The notes: a model not told the origin generated them from the sequence alone. A DNA stretch of 64,000 nt from an uncultured Methylobacillus sp. (GCA_903824575.1 CAIJXJ010000180.1:1-64000); one strand, 5' to 3'; positions 17,480 through 26,989 are shown, counted from the first letter of the stretch. Numbers and translations: made by a program.

Positions 17480-19544
17480 CTTCCGGTTTTATCTCCTGCC
17501 CTAATTCCACCAGCAGGTGGGTCTGGGCACTGAATACCAAGCCGCGCCGCGCCGCGCGCCGATGGTAATTGCCGTCAGGCATCATTTCCCAGGCATTTGC
17601 AGTGTCTTTCAAGTAGGGGGCCAGCCCTTCGCTGAATACCCGTTTCTTCAACTTGGGGTCGAGCACCGGAAAACAGGCCTCAATGCGGCGGAAAAAATTG
17701 CGGTACATCCAGTCAGCGCTGGAGAGATACAGGTTTTCCGCCTTGTTGTTGTAGAAATAGAAGATGCGCGTGTGCTCGAGGAAACGTCCGACGATGGAAA
17801 TCACGCGGATATTTTCCGAAACCCCGGGCAACCCCGGGCGCAGTGCACAAACGCCACGCACGATCAGGTCGATTTTGACGCCGGCGATAGAGGCCTCATA
17901 CAAGGCCCTGATGATATCCGGGTCGAGTAGCGCGTTCATCTTGGCGATGATGTGTGCCTTGTTGCCGCTCTTGGCAATTTCGGTCTCGTTACGGATTGCC
18001 TTGATCAGGCGTTGGTGCAAGGTGAACGGCGACTGCCACAGATGGTTCAATTTGCTGGCTTTCCCCAACCCGGTCAGTTGAGCGAACAAGTCGTTCACGT
18101 CCGAACAAATTCCTTCCTCACAGGTCAACAGGCCAAAGTCCGTGTACAGGCGAGCCGTGCGCTGGTGGTAGTTGCCGGTGGACAGATGCACGTAGCGGCG
18201 CAGACGGTCATCTTCACGCCGCACCACCATGGCCATCTTGGCGTGGGTCTTGTGGCCGACCACACCGTAAACTACATGGGCACCAGCATCTTCCAGCTTG
18301 GCCGCCCAGTTGATGTTGGCTTCCTCGTCAAAGCGCGCCATCAACTCCACGACTACAGTGACTTCCTTGCCGCGTCGCGCCGCCTCGATCAGCGACTGCA
18401 TCAGGGTCGAGTCGGCGCTGGTGCGGTAGAAGGTCTGTTTGATCGCCAGTACCAGAGGATCCTCGGAGGCCTGCTTGATGAACTCCACCACTGGATTAAA
18501 CGACTGGAATGGGTGGTGCAGCAGAATGTCACCACGGCGCATGGCCTTGAATATATCGGGTTCGCGGCTGATTTCACGCGGGATCGCTGGGGTGTAACGC
18601 GGGAATTTTAGATCCGGACGCTCTACCCAGTCCGGTACCTGAAACAGGCGTACCAGATTGACCAGGCCATTGACCTGATACAGGTCGTCCGTAGACAAGC
18701 CAAACTGACCAAGCAGAAAGTTGTACATTTCCGGCGGGCAATTGTCCGCTACCTCGAGGCGTACCTCATCGCCATACTGGCGGTGCGTCAACTCGCCTTG
18801 CAAAGCGAGGCGCAGGTCCGTGGTGTCATCGTCGTCAACCGACAGGTCGCTGTTGCGTGTGACGCGGAACTGGTAGCAACCCTTGACCGTCATGCCGGAG
18901 AACAATTCATTGACGTGCGCGTGCAAGATGGAGGACAGGAACACGAGGCCATATTCGCAGCCGGCGACATCGTGTGGCAGGCGAATGACTCGCGGCAATG
19001 CACGCGGCGCCTGCACGATGGCGATGCCGGAATTGCGACCGAAGGCATCCTTGCCTTCCAGTTCAACGATGAAGTTGAGGCTCTTGTTGAGCATACGCGG
19101 GAAAGGGTGTGAGGGATCGAGACCGATTGGGGTGAGTATGGGCATCAACTCGCGGAAGAAGTAGGAGCGTATCCATTCCTGCTGGGATGCATTCCAGTGG
19201 GTACGGCGCAGGAAGCGAATATCTTCAGCTGCCAAGGCCGGCAAAACGCGTTCATTTAACAACTGGTACTGGCGCTCCACCATCTGGTGGGCTTCGATGG
19301 CGACCCGCGCCATGGTCTGATGCGGCGTCAGGCCGTCAGGGCTGGCGGCGGTCACGTTGCGTTCAATCTGCTCCTTGAGGTCGGCCACACGCACTTCGAA
19401 AAATTCGTCGAGATTGCTGCTGACGATACACAGGAACTTGAGGCGCTCCAGCAGCGGACAACGCTCATCTTCAGCTTGTGCCAGCACGCGCCGGTTAAAC
19501 GCGAGAAGCCCCAGTTCACGGTTGATGAAATACTCCGGCAACAT
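17460..19544 (-). CDS. ppk1: Polyphosphate kinase 1
   Basis: Reversible synthesis of polyphosphate from ATP. All four Ppk1 domains can be followed: N-terminal (FINRELGLLAFNRRVL, SSNLDEFFEVRVADL), head (HPFPRMLNKSLNF), and two C-terminal PLD-like catalytic domains with HHPFQSFNPVVEF, KQTFYRTSADS, the autophosphorylated histidine region GVVGHKTHAKM, and IIAKMNALLDP. ATG 19544 (MLPEYFINREL) gives about 694 residues, the normal length. The tail overlaps ppx by 20 bases. Confidence 0.95.
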   Translation of the reverse strand: MLPEYFINRELGLLAFNRRVLAQAEDERCPLLERLKFLCIVSSNLDEFFEVRVADLKEQIERNVTAASPDGLTPHQTMARVAIEAHQMVERQYQLLNERVLPALAAEDIRFLRRTHWNASQQEWIRSYFFRELMPILTPIGLDPSHPFPRMLNKSLNFIVELEGKDAFGRNSGIAIVQAPRALPRVIRLPHDVAGCEYGLVFLSSILHAHVNELFSGMTVKGCYQFRVTRNSDLSVDDDDTTDLRLALQGELTHRQYGDEVRLEVADNCPPEMYNFLLGQFGLSTDDLYQVNGLVNLVRLFQVPDWVERPDLKFPRYTPAIPREISREPDIFKAMRRGDILLHHPFQSFNPVVEFIKQASEDPLVLAIKQTFYRTSADSTLMQSLIEAARRGKEVTVVVELMARFDEEANINWAAKLEDAGAHVVYGVVGHKTHAKMAMVVRREDDRLRRYVHLSTGNYHQRTARLYTDFGLLTCEEGICSDVNDLFAQLTGLGKASKLNHLWQSPFTLHQRLIKAIRNETEIAKSGNKAHIIAKMNALLDPDIIRALYEASIAGVKIDLIVRGVCALRPGLPGVSENIRVISIVGRFLEHTRIFYFYNNKAENLYLSSADWMYRNFFRRIEACFPVLDPKLKKRVFSEGLAPYLKDTANAWEMMPDGNYHRRAARRGLVFSAQTHLLVELGQEIKPEVTPVSE

Positions 19545-19638
19545 TTTTAATCCAGCCAATTAAAACCTCTCAGCATAACGATGCAATGTGACAAATTCGT
19601 GATCTGAACCGGCGCATCCCGGCGGTTCAAAGACGACT

Positions 19639-19911
19639 TTAGTGCTTAGGTGGCACGTAGCCTTCAACCTGAGCGGCGCCGGTGCCAAAGAAGTAGGCCT
19701 CGGTTTGCTCCGACAAGTATTTTCGGGCGGAGGGGTCGGCCAGGCTGAGGCGGTTTTCATTCACCAGCATAGTTTGGTGCTTGATCCAGCCGGCCCAGGC
19801 CTCCTTGGAGACACTCTCAAAAATGCGCTTACCGAGGGCCCCTGGATAAGGTGGAAAATCCAAGCCATCGGCCTCGCGGCCGAGTTTAACGCAGTGGACA
19901 GTTCTTGCCAT
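19639..19911 (-). CDS. yggX: Fe(II)-trafficking protein YggX
   Basis: A 90-residue protein with the family signature: a start of [18 protein letters not shown], the [21 protein letters not shown] core, [12 protein letters not shown] and [15 protein letters not shown]. YggX helps protect Fe-S clusters against oxidants and handles labile Fe(II). The N-terminal Cys7 typical of the family is present. About 95 bases separate it from the ppk1 start on the same strand. Confidence 0.95.
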   Translation of the reverse strand: MARTVHCVKLGREADGLDFPPYPGALGKRIFESVSKEAWAGWIKHQTMLVNENRLSLADPSARKYLSEQTEAYFFGTGAAQVEGYVPPKH

Positions 19912-20118
19912 GTTCGACTCCTTAAAGTTTTAATTTGTCTATGTTAACCCAAAAAAGCAGCTTGACGCGCCAGACCTCATGGATTTACAACGATCCTGGC
20001 GATCACCAACAATTGCTCGATTTGTGGTCCCATCGCAGCAAAAAGCCCATAACAATCAGATTCCTGTAATAATCACCCCTCAATAATCTTCCAAATTTAG
20101 TTCTGACTGACGGGCAAC

Positions 20119-22140
20119 ATGTACTTACTCATAAAAAGAAATTTTCGGCTGCAAACTGCTCTTATTCGTTTCATGGCACTCATCACAGTGTCCTTGCTGC
20201 TGAGCACCGGTCAGGCTCAGGCCGAGGCAGGAAAAGCCTCCAATCCGTCTAATCTGATCACGTTGCCATTGGAACAACTGCTGGACATGGATGTGGCGCC
20301 GGCATCGAAGATAGCACGCCAGATTACCGATGCGCCATCTGCCGTGTCCATCGTGACCTCCGACGACATCCGGGCCTATGGTTACCGCACCTTGGCCGAC
20401 ATCTTCAACAGCTTGCCAGGGCTTTATACGCCTTATGATGGCAGCGTCTTGACCATGGGTGGCCGTGGTTTTGGCCGCCCCGGCGACTATACGGGCCGCG
20501 TGTTGCTGATGATAGACGGCTATGCGACCAATGACGGTCTTTATGATGAAGCCTATATCGGCAATGACGGTCTGCTCGATGTCGAATTGATAGAGCGGGT
20601 CGAGTACGTGCCCGGCTCCGGTTCGGTCATCTATGGCAATAATGCCTTTTTTGGCATCATCAATATCATCACCAAGAACGGCAGCGATTTCAATGGTACC
20701 CAAGTGGCGGGCGAAGTGGCCAGTCACGGCGGCAAGAAGGGACGAGTGACCTATGGCCGGCAACTGGACAATGGCGCCAATGTGTTGCTGTCCCTGTCGA
20801 TATTGAATAATGACGGCCGTAACTATTATTACCCCGCATTCAACAATAACGCCTCGGGTCAAAATCCAAATTTTGCGACTAACCATGGCGTGGCCAGCAA
20901 TCTGGACTTTGATCGCGCGCCGCGTGTGTTCGGCAAGGTGGAGTTTGAGGGCTGGACGGCGGAGGGTGGCTATGTTTCGCGCAAGCATGATAACCCGACT
21001 GGAAATTATGGTTCGCTGTTCAATGCCCTGACTTGGGACTGGGATACCAACGGATATTTGAGCCTCAAGAATGACAGTGTGCTCAGTCCCAAACTGAAAG
21101 CCTCCAGTCAACTCTATTATGGCTACTACCTGGACCGTACCGCCATTACCTATCCCGCAATCGGTTTTGCCCATGAACATAATCGGGCGCAATGGGCGGG
21201 CGGGGACGTCAAGTTTGTCGGCGACTGGTTTGACCATCAGAAACTAGTATTCGGTGCGGAATATCGTAATGACTTCGAGATCAGTTTTCACAATAATTTC
21301 GGCGCTTCCCAATTCAGCCGCACTGTCGCAAGTCTTTACGGGCAGGACGAAATCAGCTTGACCGACCAGTTGAAATTCAACGCCGGAGGGCGTTACGATC
21401 AGTCCAGCAGCACCGGGGGCCACTTAAGCCCGCGTGTTGCGCTGATCTATAACCCGTTTCTGCAGACCACCATCATGGCCTCTTATGGTTCGATCTATCG
21501 GCAGCCTTCTGCCTATGAGCAGTTCTATCACGATGCGACGGCGATCAGCAATCCAAATCTGGGGCCCGAGTATGTCACCACCACTGAGCTGGTAGTTCAG
21601 CAACAGTTTTCCAGAAACATGCGTCTTTCCGGGTCACTCTATCACTACCAGGCCCGGGATCTCATTACCAACGTGACCCTGCCTTCAGGCATGACCGGGA
21701 ACATCAACGCGGGAAAGAGTCATACCAATGGCCTGGAACTTTCATTGGAACGCATATGGGACAACGGTGTGCGCCTGCACGCCAGCTATGCCCACCAGAT
21801 AGCGATCAGCCCCCAGGGGGTTGATATGGTCAATTCTCCGGACGATCTCGGCAAGTTCAACTTAAGCTTCCCCATGCTGCAAAACAGCGTGCGGACAGGC
21901 TTTGAACTGCAGGCTACCAGTTCGAGCGTCACAGAACTGCGTAATACCGCAGCAGGCCATACCATTGCCAACCTGACCTTCAGCTCGGATAAGTCTTATA
22001 ACGGCTTCCGCGCGGCATTCTCTGTCCGCAATCTGTTCGATCGACAATATGTCACGGTGGCACCGGCCTACATGGTGCAAGATACCTTGCCGATGGAGGG
22101 ACGCAATGTCTGGCTTGAAGTGGATTACACCTTCAAGTGA
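20119..22140 (+). CDS. TonB-dependent outer-membrane receptor
   Basis: A 673-residue receptor: signal peptide (about 1-36), a plug domain (DAPSAVSIVTSDDIRAYG, LADIFNSLPGLYT, GRVLLMIDGY, ERVEYVPGSGSVIYGNNAFFGIINIITK), then a beta-barrel ending VDYTFK. The start of the mature protein (LPLEQLLDMDV) is typical of a receptor group often followed by a YfiR-like gene, as here (overlap GTGA at 22137-22140). The final residue is Lys after Phe, unlike the usual terminal Phe, perhaps because of the overlap. Substrate unknown; neighbours suggest a phosphate- or redox-linked signal, but that is weak inference. Confidence 0.87.
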   Translation: MYLLIKRNFRLQTALIRFMALITVSLLLSTGQAQAEAGKASNPSNLITLPLEQLLDMDVAPASKIARQITDAPSAVSIVTSDDIRAYGYRTLADIFNSLPGLYTPYDGSVLTMGGRGFGRPGDYTGRVLLMIDGYATNDGLYDEAYIGNDGLLDVELIERVEYVPGSGSVIYGNNAFFGIINIITKNGSDFNGTQVAGEVASHGGKKGRVTYGRQLDNGANVLLSLSILNNDGRNYYYPAFNNNASGQNPNFATNHGVASNLDFDRAPRVFGKVEFEGWTAEGGYVSRKHDNPTGNYGSLFNALTWDWDTNGYLSLKNDSVLSPKLKASSQLYYGYYLDRTAITYPAIGFAHEHNRAQWAGGDVKFVGDWFDHQKLVFGAEYRNDFEISFHNNFGASQFSRTVASLYGQDEISLTDQLKFNAGGRYDQSSSTGGHLSPRVALIYNPFLQTTIMASYGSIYRQPSAYEQFYHDATAISNPNLGPEYVTTTELVVQQQFSRNMRLSGSLYHYQARDLITNVTLPSGMTGNINAGKSHTNGLELSLERIWDNGVRLHASYAHQIAISPQGVDMVNSPDDLGKFNLSFPMLQNSVRTGFELQATSSSVTELRNTAAGHTIANLTFSSDKSYNGFRAAFSVRNLFDRQYVTVAPAYMVQDTLPMEGRNVWLEVDYTFK

Positions 22141-22664
22141 ATATTGATTTCTCACCCATGAGGTTCATGCCTTGGCTTCTGTCTGGATTGCTGCTGGCAC
22201 CCTTATGCCACGCTGATCCGGTGCCTGAGGGCAAGATGAAGGTGGCCTTCCTCTATAATTTTGGGCTGCTGACTGAATGGCCTGCAAGCACGGGCAGCAC
22301 GCTGCGTCTTTGTGTCTTGAGTCAGGATCCTTTTGCCGAATCGATGAATGATATCGATGGCCAGGAGGTCAACGGTCGAAAGTTGCAAATCGTCCGCCTC
22401 TCCAGCACGACGGAGGTCAAAGCTTGCCAGATCCTTTATCTGGGGGAAGCCGAGACCCCTCGTGTCAAAAGTATCCTGAATACGCTGAATGACGCCCCCG
22501 TGCTGACTGTCTCCGATGACGCGAATTTGGCGAAGTCCGGCATCATGATTTCCATGTTCATGACAAACCGGCGCCTCGTCTTTAACGTTAACACCAACCC
22601 TGTGAAGCGTTCAGGACTCACGCTTAGTTCCAGGCTGCTGCGCCTGGCAAAGAACGTGGACTAA
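22137..22664 (+). CDS. YfiR-family (DUF4154) periplasmic protein
   Basis: A 175-residue secreted protein with signal peptide MRFMPWLLSGLLLAPLCHA and the DUF4154/YfiR pattern: KMKVAFLYNFGLLTEWP, LRLCVLSQDPF, VNGRKLQIVRL, CQILYLGEAE, PVLTVSDDANLAKSGIMISMF, and RLVFNVN ... SSRLLRLAK. Pseudomonas YfiR represses the membrane diguanylate cyclase YfiN from the periplasm and carries disulfide-forming cysteines; this protein keeps two mature cysteines. No cyclase is adjacent. The frame begins with GTG 22137 overlapping the receptor stop; ATG 22158, at the signal peptide, is an equally plausible start. Confidence 0.85.
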   Translation: MNIDFSPMRFMPWLLSGLLLAPLCHADPVPEGKMKVAFLYNFGLLTEWPASTGSTLRLCVLSQDPFAESMNDIDGQEVNGRKLQIVRLSSTTEVKACQILYLGEAETPRVKSILNTLNDAPVLTVSDDANLAKSGIMISMFMTNRRLVFNVNTNPVKRSGLTLSSRLLRLAKNVD

Positions 22665-22821
22665 CAGACGCTATCAACGCCTGAAACAGGCGAGCATCAA
22701 AAAAAGTGCGCACTCATTTATTCCTAATTTTTGGCAGCAGCTGGCGCCTTAAAGTCCACCAGCGCCAAAAACTGTCCCCGGGTGTTGTGTTTTTACAACA
22801 CATAACCTGAAAAATCAGCGC

Positions 22822-22839
22822 ATGTCATAAATACGTCAT
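22822..22839 (+). promoter_or_regulatory. Pho box (PhoB site) of the porin promoter
   Basis: ATGTCAT-AAAT-ACGTCAT: two 7-base repeats separated by 4 A/T-rich bases, close to the PhoB consensus CTGTCAT-AAAT-CTGTCAT. A possible -10 element CATACT lies at 22850-22855, 10 bases downstream, the spacing used in Pho promoters where PhoB replaces the -35 contact. The porin start is 85 bases beyond the box. Confidence 0.82.
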
Positions 22840-22923
22840 ATTAGATACGCATACTTGCTCCCCATGGAAAGCCTGAATCACACATCAGCTTTCATATTGA
22901 ACATCTAACTGGGGAGTAACTTT

Positions 22924-24351
22924 ATGAACAGTATCAAAATGCGTGGCGTTTATGCCGCTGTGGCTGGCGCACTGATGTTCGGCACTGCCGGCATCGCCAT
23001 GGCCGACACCACCGACGACCTGCTGAAAGCACTGCGCGACAAGGGCGTGTTGAACCAGAAGGAATACGACGACTTCAACACTTCACGTGACACTGAAAAG
23101 GTCAAGAAGTTGTCCGAAATCAAGGCCAGCTTCAAGGATGGTTTTTCTTGGAAGTCTGGTGATGGTGCAGCTGCGTTCTCGGTCAATGGTCGTATTCAAG
23201 AAGACTATCGCAGCTTCGATTTGCCCTCCTCAACGAATACAGGCACAGCAGCTGGTGTTCCAGACGGCTTCGACCTGCGTCGCGCTTACCTGACGGCCAA
23301 GGGCACGTTCTACAACAACGTTAACTTCGAACTGACGCTGGATGCCGGTGGTAATGGCGTAACGGCCAAATATGTCTGGCTGGAAACTGTTCTGACACCA
23401 GCCATCAAAGTGCGTTTCGGCCAATTCAAGATGCCTTCCGGTCTTGAAACCCTGACCAGTTCACGCTTCAACGACTTGACCGAGCGTGATTGGGTTTCTA
23501 CATTGTCGCCTTCCATCCAGAAGGGCATCATGGTACATGGCGTGCCGCTGGCCGGAGTGAGTTACATGGCTTCTGTATCCAACGGTTCGCTGGCTTATGA
23601 GGGCGGCAAGTCGGCGTCTGAAACAGTCAGTGCTGCAGATGGTAAGGAATACGCGGTTCGCGTCACCGCCAACATTGCCCAGCTTGCCGGCATTCCAGAC
23701 ACCATCCTGCATGTAGGTGGCAATTTCAGCATTGACACGGACCTGCCGGATGCAGGCGCAGGCAGCTTTAACTTGGCTACGAATGCCAGGGGCGCGACGT
23801 TCTTCAACTTTACCAACACCTTCTCTAATCCGGATGTCCGTCGTTACGGTCTTGAAACCATTCTGGCCCGCGGTCCGTTTAAACTACAGTCCGAGTACGG
23901 CAGCCTACAAATCGAGCCTAATGCCGGTCCTGGCACGGGTAATACCACTTCAGACAAGGAAATCACTGCCTGGTACGCCAATCTGAGCTGGATGGTGACT
24001 GGTGAAAGCTACGCTGAGGCCTACAAGGACGGTCTGATGGATCGCTTGCACCCTAAGAACGACTTTGTTGATCTCAATGCGCCTGGCTCGGGCGCGATTG
24101 AACTCGGTCTGCGTTACAGCAGTGTCGATGCCAGCGATTTCACCGTGGCTACAGCCAATGTGGTTGGCGGTGCGTATACCCGGAAGGCTGATTCCTGGAC
24201 CGGCGGTGCGAAGTGGATCATGAATCCAAACACTCGCTTCTTGCTAAATTATATCCACACTAACTTTGATACTCCAATCAGAGTGACTAATACCACCGGT
24301 CTGACTAGTGAAGAAAACGCAATTAACTTCCGTGCCCAGTTCGACTTCTAA
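22924..24351 (+). CDS. Phosphate-selective porin O/P family protein
   Basis: A 475-residue outer-membrane porin. It has a signal peptide (cleavage near GIAMA-DTTDD), a short helical N-terminal segment (DDLLKALRDKGVLNQKEYDD), then a barrel with the OprO/OprP-type core DGFDLRRAYLTAKGTFYNNVNFELTLDAG, VRFGQFKMPSGLE and RDWVSTLSPSIQKGIMVHG, ending in FRAQFDF with a terminal Phe. GGGGAG precedes the ATG. The Pho box upstream fits import of phosphate or polyphosphate under phosphate starvation. The family also includes non-phosphate porins, so specificity rests mainly on the promoter. Confidence 0.9.
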   Translation: MNSIKMRGVYAAVAGALMFGTAGIAMADTTDDLLKALRDKGVLNQKEYDDFNTSRDTEKVKKLSEIKASFKDGFSWKSGDGAAAFSVNGRIQEDYRSFDLPSSTNTGTAAGVPDGFDLRRAYLTAKGTFYNNVNFELTLDAGGNGVTAKYVWLETVLTPAIKVRFGQFKMPSGLETLTSSRFNDLTERDWVSTLSPSIQKGIMVHGVPLAGVSYMASVSNGSLAYEGGKSASETVSAADGKEYAVRVTANIAQLAGIPDTILHVGGNFSIDTDLPDAGAGSFNLATNARGATFFNFTNTFSNPDVRRYGLETILARGPFKLQSEYGSLQIEPNAGPGTGNTTSDKEITAWYANLSWMVTGESYAEAYKDGLMDRLHPKNDFVDLNAPGSGAIELGLRYSSVDASDFTVATANVVGGAYTRKADSWTGGAKWIMNPNTRFLLNYIHTNFDTPIRVTNTTGLTSEENAINFRAQFDF

Positions 24352-24403
24352 AAAAACTCCTCCTCGTCTCCGTGGCGGGTATAACCCCGCAACAATTTAG
24401 ACC

Positions 24404-24428
24404 AGCCCGCGCAAGCGGGCTTTTTTTT
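24404..24428 (+). terminator. Terminator of the porin gene
   Basis: AGCCCGC, loop GCAA, GCGGGCT, then eight T. A textbook Rho-independent terminator 50 bases past the porin stop. Its T run directly touches the stop of the convergent DUF4124 gene. Confidence 0.92.
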
Positions 24429-24933
24429 AGTCTTTTTCGACCGACGCCGCTTTGGGTGACTTCTTGAGATTGCCCAGAGGGTTGCTCGCGGGATAACCGG
24501 CCAGGTCCAGCAATTCATTCCACTGGCTCGCCTCGTACCCCTTGAGAGGCGGTTGATGGCCAACCGTCAGGACCGGCACCGTATTGTCACCGGTCAATTT
24601 TTGCAAGGTGAGTTTGTCTTCATCCCGACTCATCAGGGTGAAGGGGATGCCGCGACGGAGCAGGAGTGCACGACCCTCTTCGCAGGCGGCACCGCACTCG
24701 GCAAAGGCATACAGCGTGACAGGATATTTTTTTGCCAGCATGCGGGTTTCAAACGGCAGGGTGTCACTCTCGATCAGGTTGCCCTTGAGGCTGGGACGCT
24801 CGACCGCTTTGGCTCCCCGGGGTGGGGGCTGGTCGGAGTAATGCACATTTCCCTCGCTGTCGCGCCACTTGTAAGGTTCAGCGGCTTGCGTCAGGGAGGC
24901 TCCTAGTAGTAGGACCAGAGTGAAGGCCTTCAT
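24427..24933 (-). CDS. Exported DUF4124/glutaredoxin-like protein
   Basis: A 168-residue secreted protein: signal peptide (MKAFTLVLLLGASLTQAAE), an N-terminal DUF4124 segment (YKWRDSEGNVHYSDQPPP), then a thioredoxin-fold glutaredoxin-like domain (VTLYAFAECGAACEEGRALLLRRGIPF, TVPVLTVG). The active site reads CGAAC, so two cysteines are separated by three residues instead of the usual two, which may alter redox behaviour. It ends in a Lys-rich tail. ATG 24933 is preferred over the 24939 start. It lies 13 bases downstream of prlC on the same strand. Confidence 0.8.
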   Translation of the reverse strand: MKAFTLVLLLGASLTQAAEPYKWRDSEGNVHYSDQPPPRGAKAVERPSLKGNLIESDTLPFETRMLAKKYPVTLYAFAECGAACEEGRALLLRRGIPFTLMSRDEDKLTLQKLTGDNTVPVLTVGHQPPLKGYEASQWNELLDLAGYPASNPLGNLKKSPKAASVEKD

Positions 24934-24946
24934 GATCAATTCTCCT

Positions 24947-26989
24947 TCAGGCAGGTACTTCCTCGGTCATGCCGTTGTGGCGCAGCAGCGCATCGATGCT
25001 TGGCTGTCTGCCGCGAAAGGCGACGAAGGATTCCAGTGCCGCACGCGAACCGCCCTGCGCCAGGATCTCGCTCCAGAAACGATGACCGGTTTCCTCCGAC
25101 AATACCCCGTTTTCCTCGAACAGGCTGTAGGCATCCGCAGACAGGACCTCCGCCCACTTGTAGCTATAATAGCCTGCCGCATAGCCGCCGGCAAAGATGT
25201 GGGAGAAACCGTTGGGAAAACGATTCCATGCCGGTGGACGCACGACGGCCACTTCATCACGGATGGTCTCAAGGAGTTGTAGTGGCGTCTGATTCCCCTC
25301 CGGGTCGAAGTCGCCATGCAGCGTGATATCAAACAGCGAGAATTCAATCTGGCGCATGGTCTGCATGCCAGCCTGGAAGTTCTTGGCCGCCACCATCTTG
25401 TCAAACAGTTCGCGCGGCAGGTGTGCGCCGGTATCCACATGCTTTGTCATGTGGCGCAACACCTCCCATTCCCAGCAGAAATTCTCCATGAACTGGCTGG
25501 GCAACTCGACCGCATCCCATTCCACCCCTTTGATGCCAGACACGCCATAGTCCTCGACCCGGGTCAGCAGATGATGCAGGCCGTGGCCGAACTCGTGAAA
25601 CATGGTGATCACTTCGTCGTGCGTGAACAGTGCCGGTTTGCCGCCAACCGGGGCCGAGAAATTGCAAGTGAGAAAGGCCACCGGCGTTTCGATGCCATGC
25701 GACTTGCGCCGGCGCGTGATGGCTTCATCCATCCATGCTCCGCCACGCTTGCTATTGCGGGCATAGAGATCAAGGTAAAACTGACCGACCAACGTTCCAT
25801 TGCGGTCCAGGATGTCATAAAAGGAAACGTCGTCATGCCAAACCGGTGCCTGTGATTTTTTAACGTTTACGCCGAATAGGCTTTCGGTCACCTTGAACAG
25901 GCCCTGCAGGACTTGTGTCTCCGGAAAATACTGCTTCACTTCCTGGTCGGAAAAGGCGTATTTCTCTTCGCGCAATTTTTCCGAGGCATAGGCGACATCC
26001 CAGGCCTCCAGTTGTGGAAGATTCAGATTTTGTGCCGCATAGACGCGCAATTCCTGCATGTCGCGTAGCGCAAACGGACGTGCACGTGTGCCCAAGGACC
26101 GCAGAAAGTCCGTCACTTCTGCGGGTGATTGTGCCATCTTGGTGACCAGCGACAGCTCGGAGTAATTGGCATAACCCAGCAATGCCGCCGCCTCACCTCG
26201 CAATTTGAGTAGTTGCGTGATCAGGGCGGTATTGTCCCATTCCGGTTTGCCGAACTCGGAAGCCCGGGTGGCGAAGGCGTAATATAATTTTTGACGCAAC
26301 TCACGGCTGTCTGCATATTGCAGCACCGGCATATAGGAAGGAAAGTGCAGGTTAAATTTCCAGCCCGGCTTGCCATCAGCTTCTGCAGCTTCGCGTGCCG
26401 TCTGTCTGGCGTCATCCGGAATGCCGTTCAGCCCGGATTCGCTTTCGACGAAATGGGAAAAATCGTTAACGGTATCAAGCAAGTTTTCTTCGAATTTTGC
26501 GGCGAGAGAGGACAATTCCTCCTGAATCGCCTTGAAGCGTTCTTTCTGCGCCTCGGGCAACTCAGCCCCACCCAGACGGAAATCACGCAATTCATTTTCC
26601 ACGATCTTGCGTTGAGCCACGTTCAACTGGTCAAAATCGTTAGCAGCGCGCAAGGTTTTGAATTTTGCGTAAAGCCCCTCGTTTTGAGATAAATCTGCGT
26701 AAAACGCAGTTAATGTGGACAGATTTGTGTTGTAAGCTTCACGCAACTGCGGGCTGTTGACCACGGAATTCATGTGCGAAACCTGCGACCAGGCGCGCGA
26801 CAGCCGGTCCTCGAAATCCTCCAGCGGGCGGGCGAAACTGTCCCAGGTTGGCGTCGCCTCATCAAGCACCAGTCGTTCAACCAGGGCACGTCCCTCAGTC
26901 AGCAGTTGCGTGATGGCCGGCGTGACATGTTCGGGCAAGACGAGATCGAAATGCGGCAGGCCGGAAAAATGAAGCAATGGATTTTGCAT
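24947..26989 (-). CDS. prlC: Oligopeptidase A (M3 family)
   Basis: A 680-residue cytoplasmic zinc metallopeptidase degrading short peptides, including cleaved signal peptides. The M3 zinc site is seen in TMFHEFGHGLHHLL (HExxH), with the third ligand Glu downstream in KGVEWDAVELPSQFMENF. Other landmarks are WDVAYASEKLREEKYAFS, GGKPALFTHDEV and FAGGYAAGYYSYKWAEVL. ATG 26989 is chosen because TCCTT at 27000-27004 forms AAGGA at a good distance; an in-frame TTG at 26998 overlaps that site. Confidence 0.95.
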   Translation of the reverse strand: MQNPLLHFSGLPHFDLVLPEHVTPAITQLLTEGRALVERLVLDEATPTWDSFARPLEDFEDRLSRAWSQVSHMNSVVNSPQLREAYNTNLSTLTAFYADLSQNEGLYAKFKTLRAANDFDQLNVAQRKIVENELRDFRLGGAELPEAQKERFKAIQEELSSLAAKFEENLLDTVNDFSHFVESESGLNGIPDDARQTAREAAEADGKPGWKFNLHFPSYMPVLQYADSRELRQKLYYAFATRASEFGKPEWDNTALITQLLKLRGEAAALLGYANYSELSLVTKMAQSPAEVTDFLRSLGTRARPFALRDMQELRVYAAQNLNLPQLEAWDVAYASEKLREEKYAFSDQEVKQYFPETQVLQGLFKVTESLFGVNVKKSQAPVWHDDVSFYDILDRNGTLVGQFYLDLYARNSKRGGAWMDEAITRRRKSHGIETPVAFLTCNFSAPVGGKPALFTHDEVITMFHEFGHGLHHLLTRVEDYGVSGIKGVEWDAVELPSQFMENFCWEWEVLRHMTKHVDTGAHLPRELFDKMVAAKNFQAGMQTMRQIEFSLFDITLHGDFDPEGNQTPLQLLETIRDEVAVVRPPAWNRFPNGFSHIFAGGYAAGYYSYKWAEVLSADAYSLFEENGVLSEETGHRFWSEILAQGGSRAALESFVAFRGRQPSIDALLRHNGMTEEVPA

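Noticed and set aside
19979-20086. Short frame in the yggX-TonB receptor gap
   Set aside because: 35 codons, no ribosome site, no conserved-looking pattern.
20125-21237. 370-codon minus-strand frame opposite the TonB receptor
   Set aside because: Shadow frame; low complexity (IIVTAVIIQ-type strings) and no recognised domain.
22678-22802. Hairpins CGCCTGAAACAGGCG and GTGTTGT...ACAACAC after the YfiR-like gene
   Set aside because: No T run follows either stem, so they are not called terminators; role unknown.
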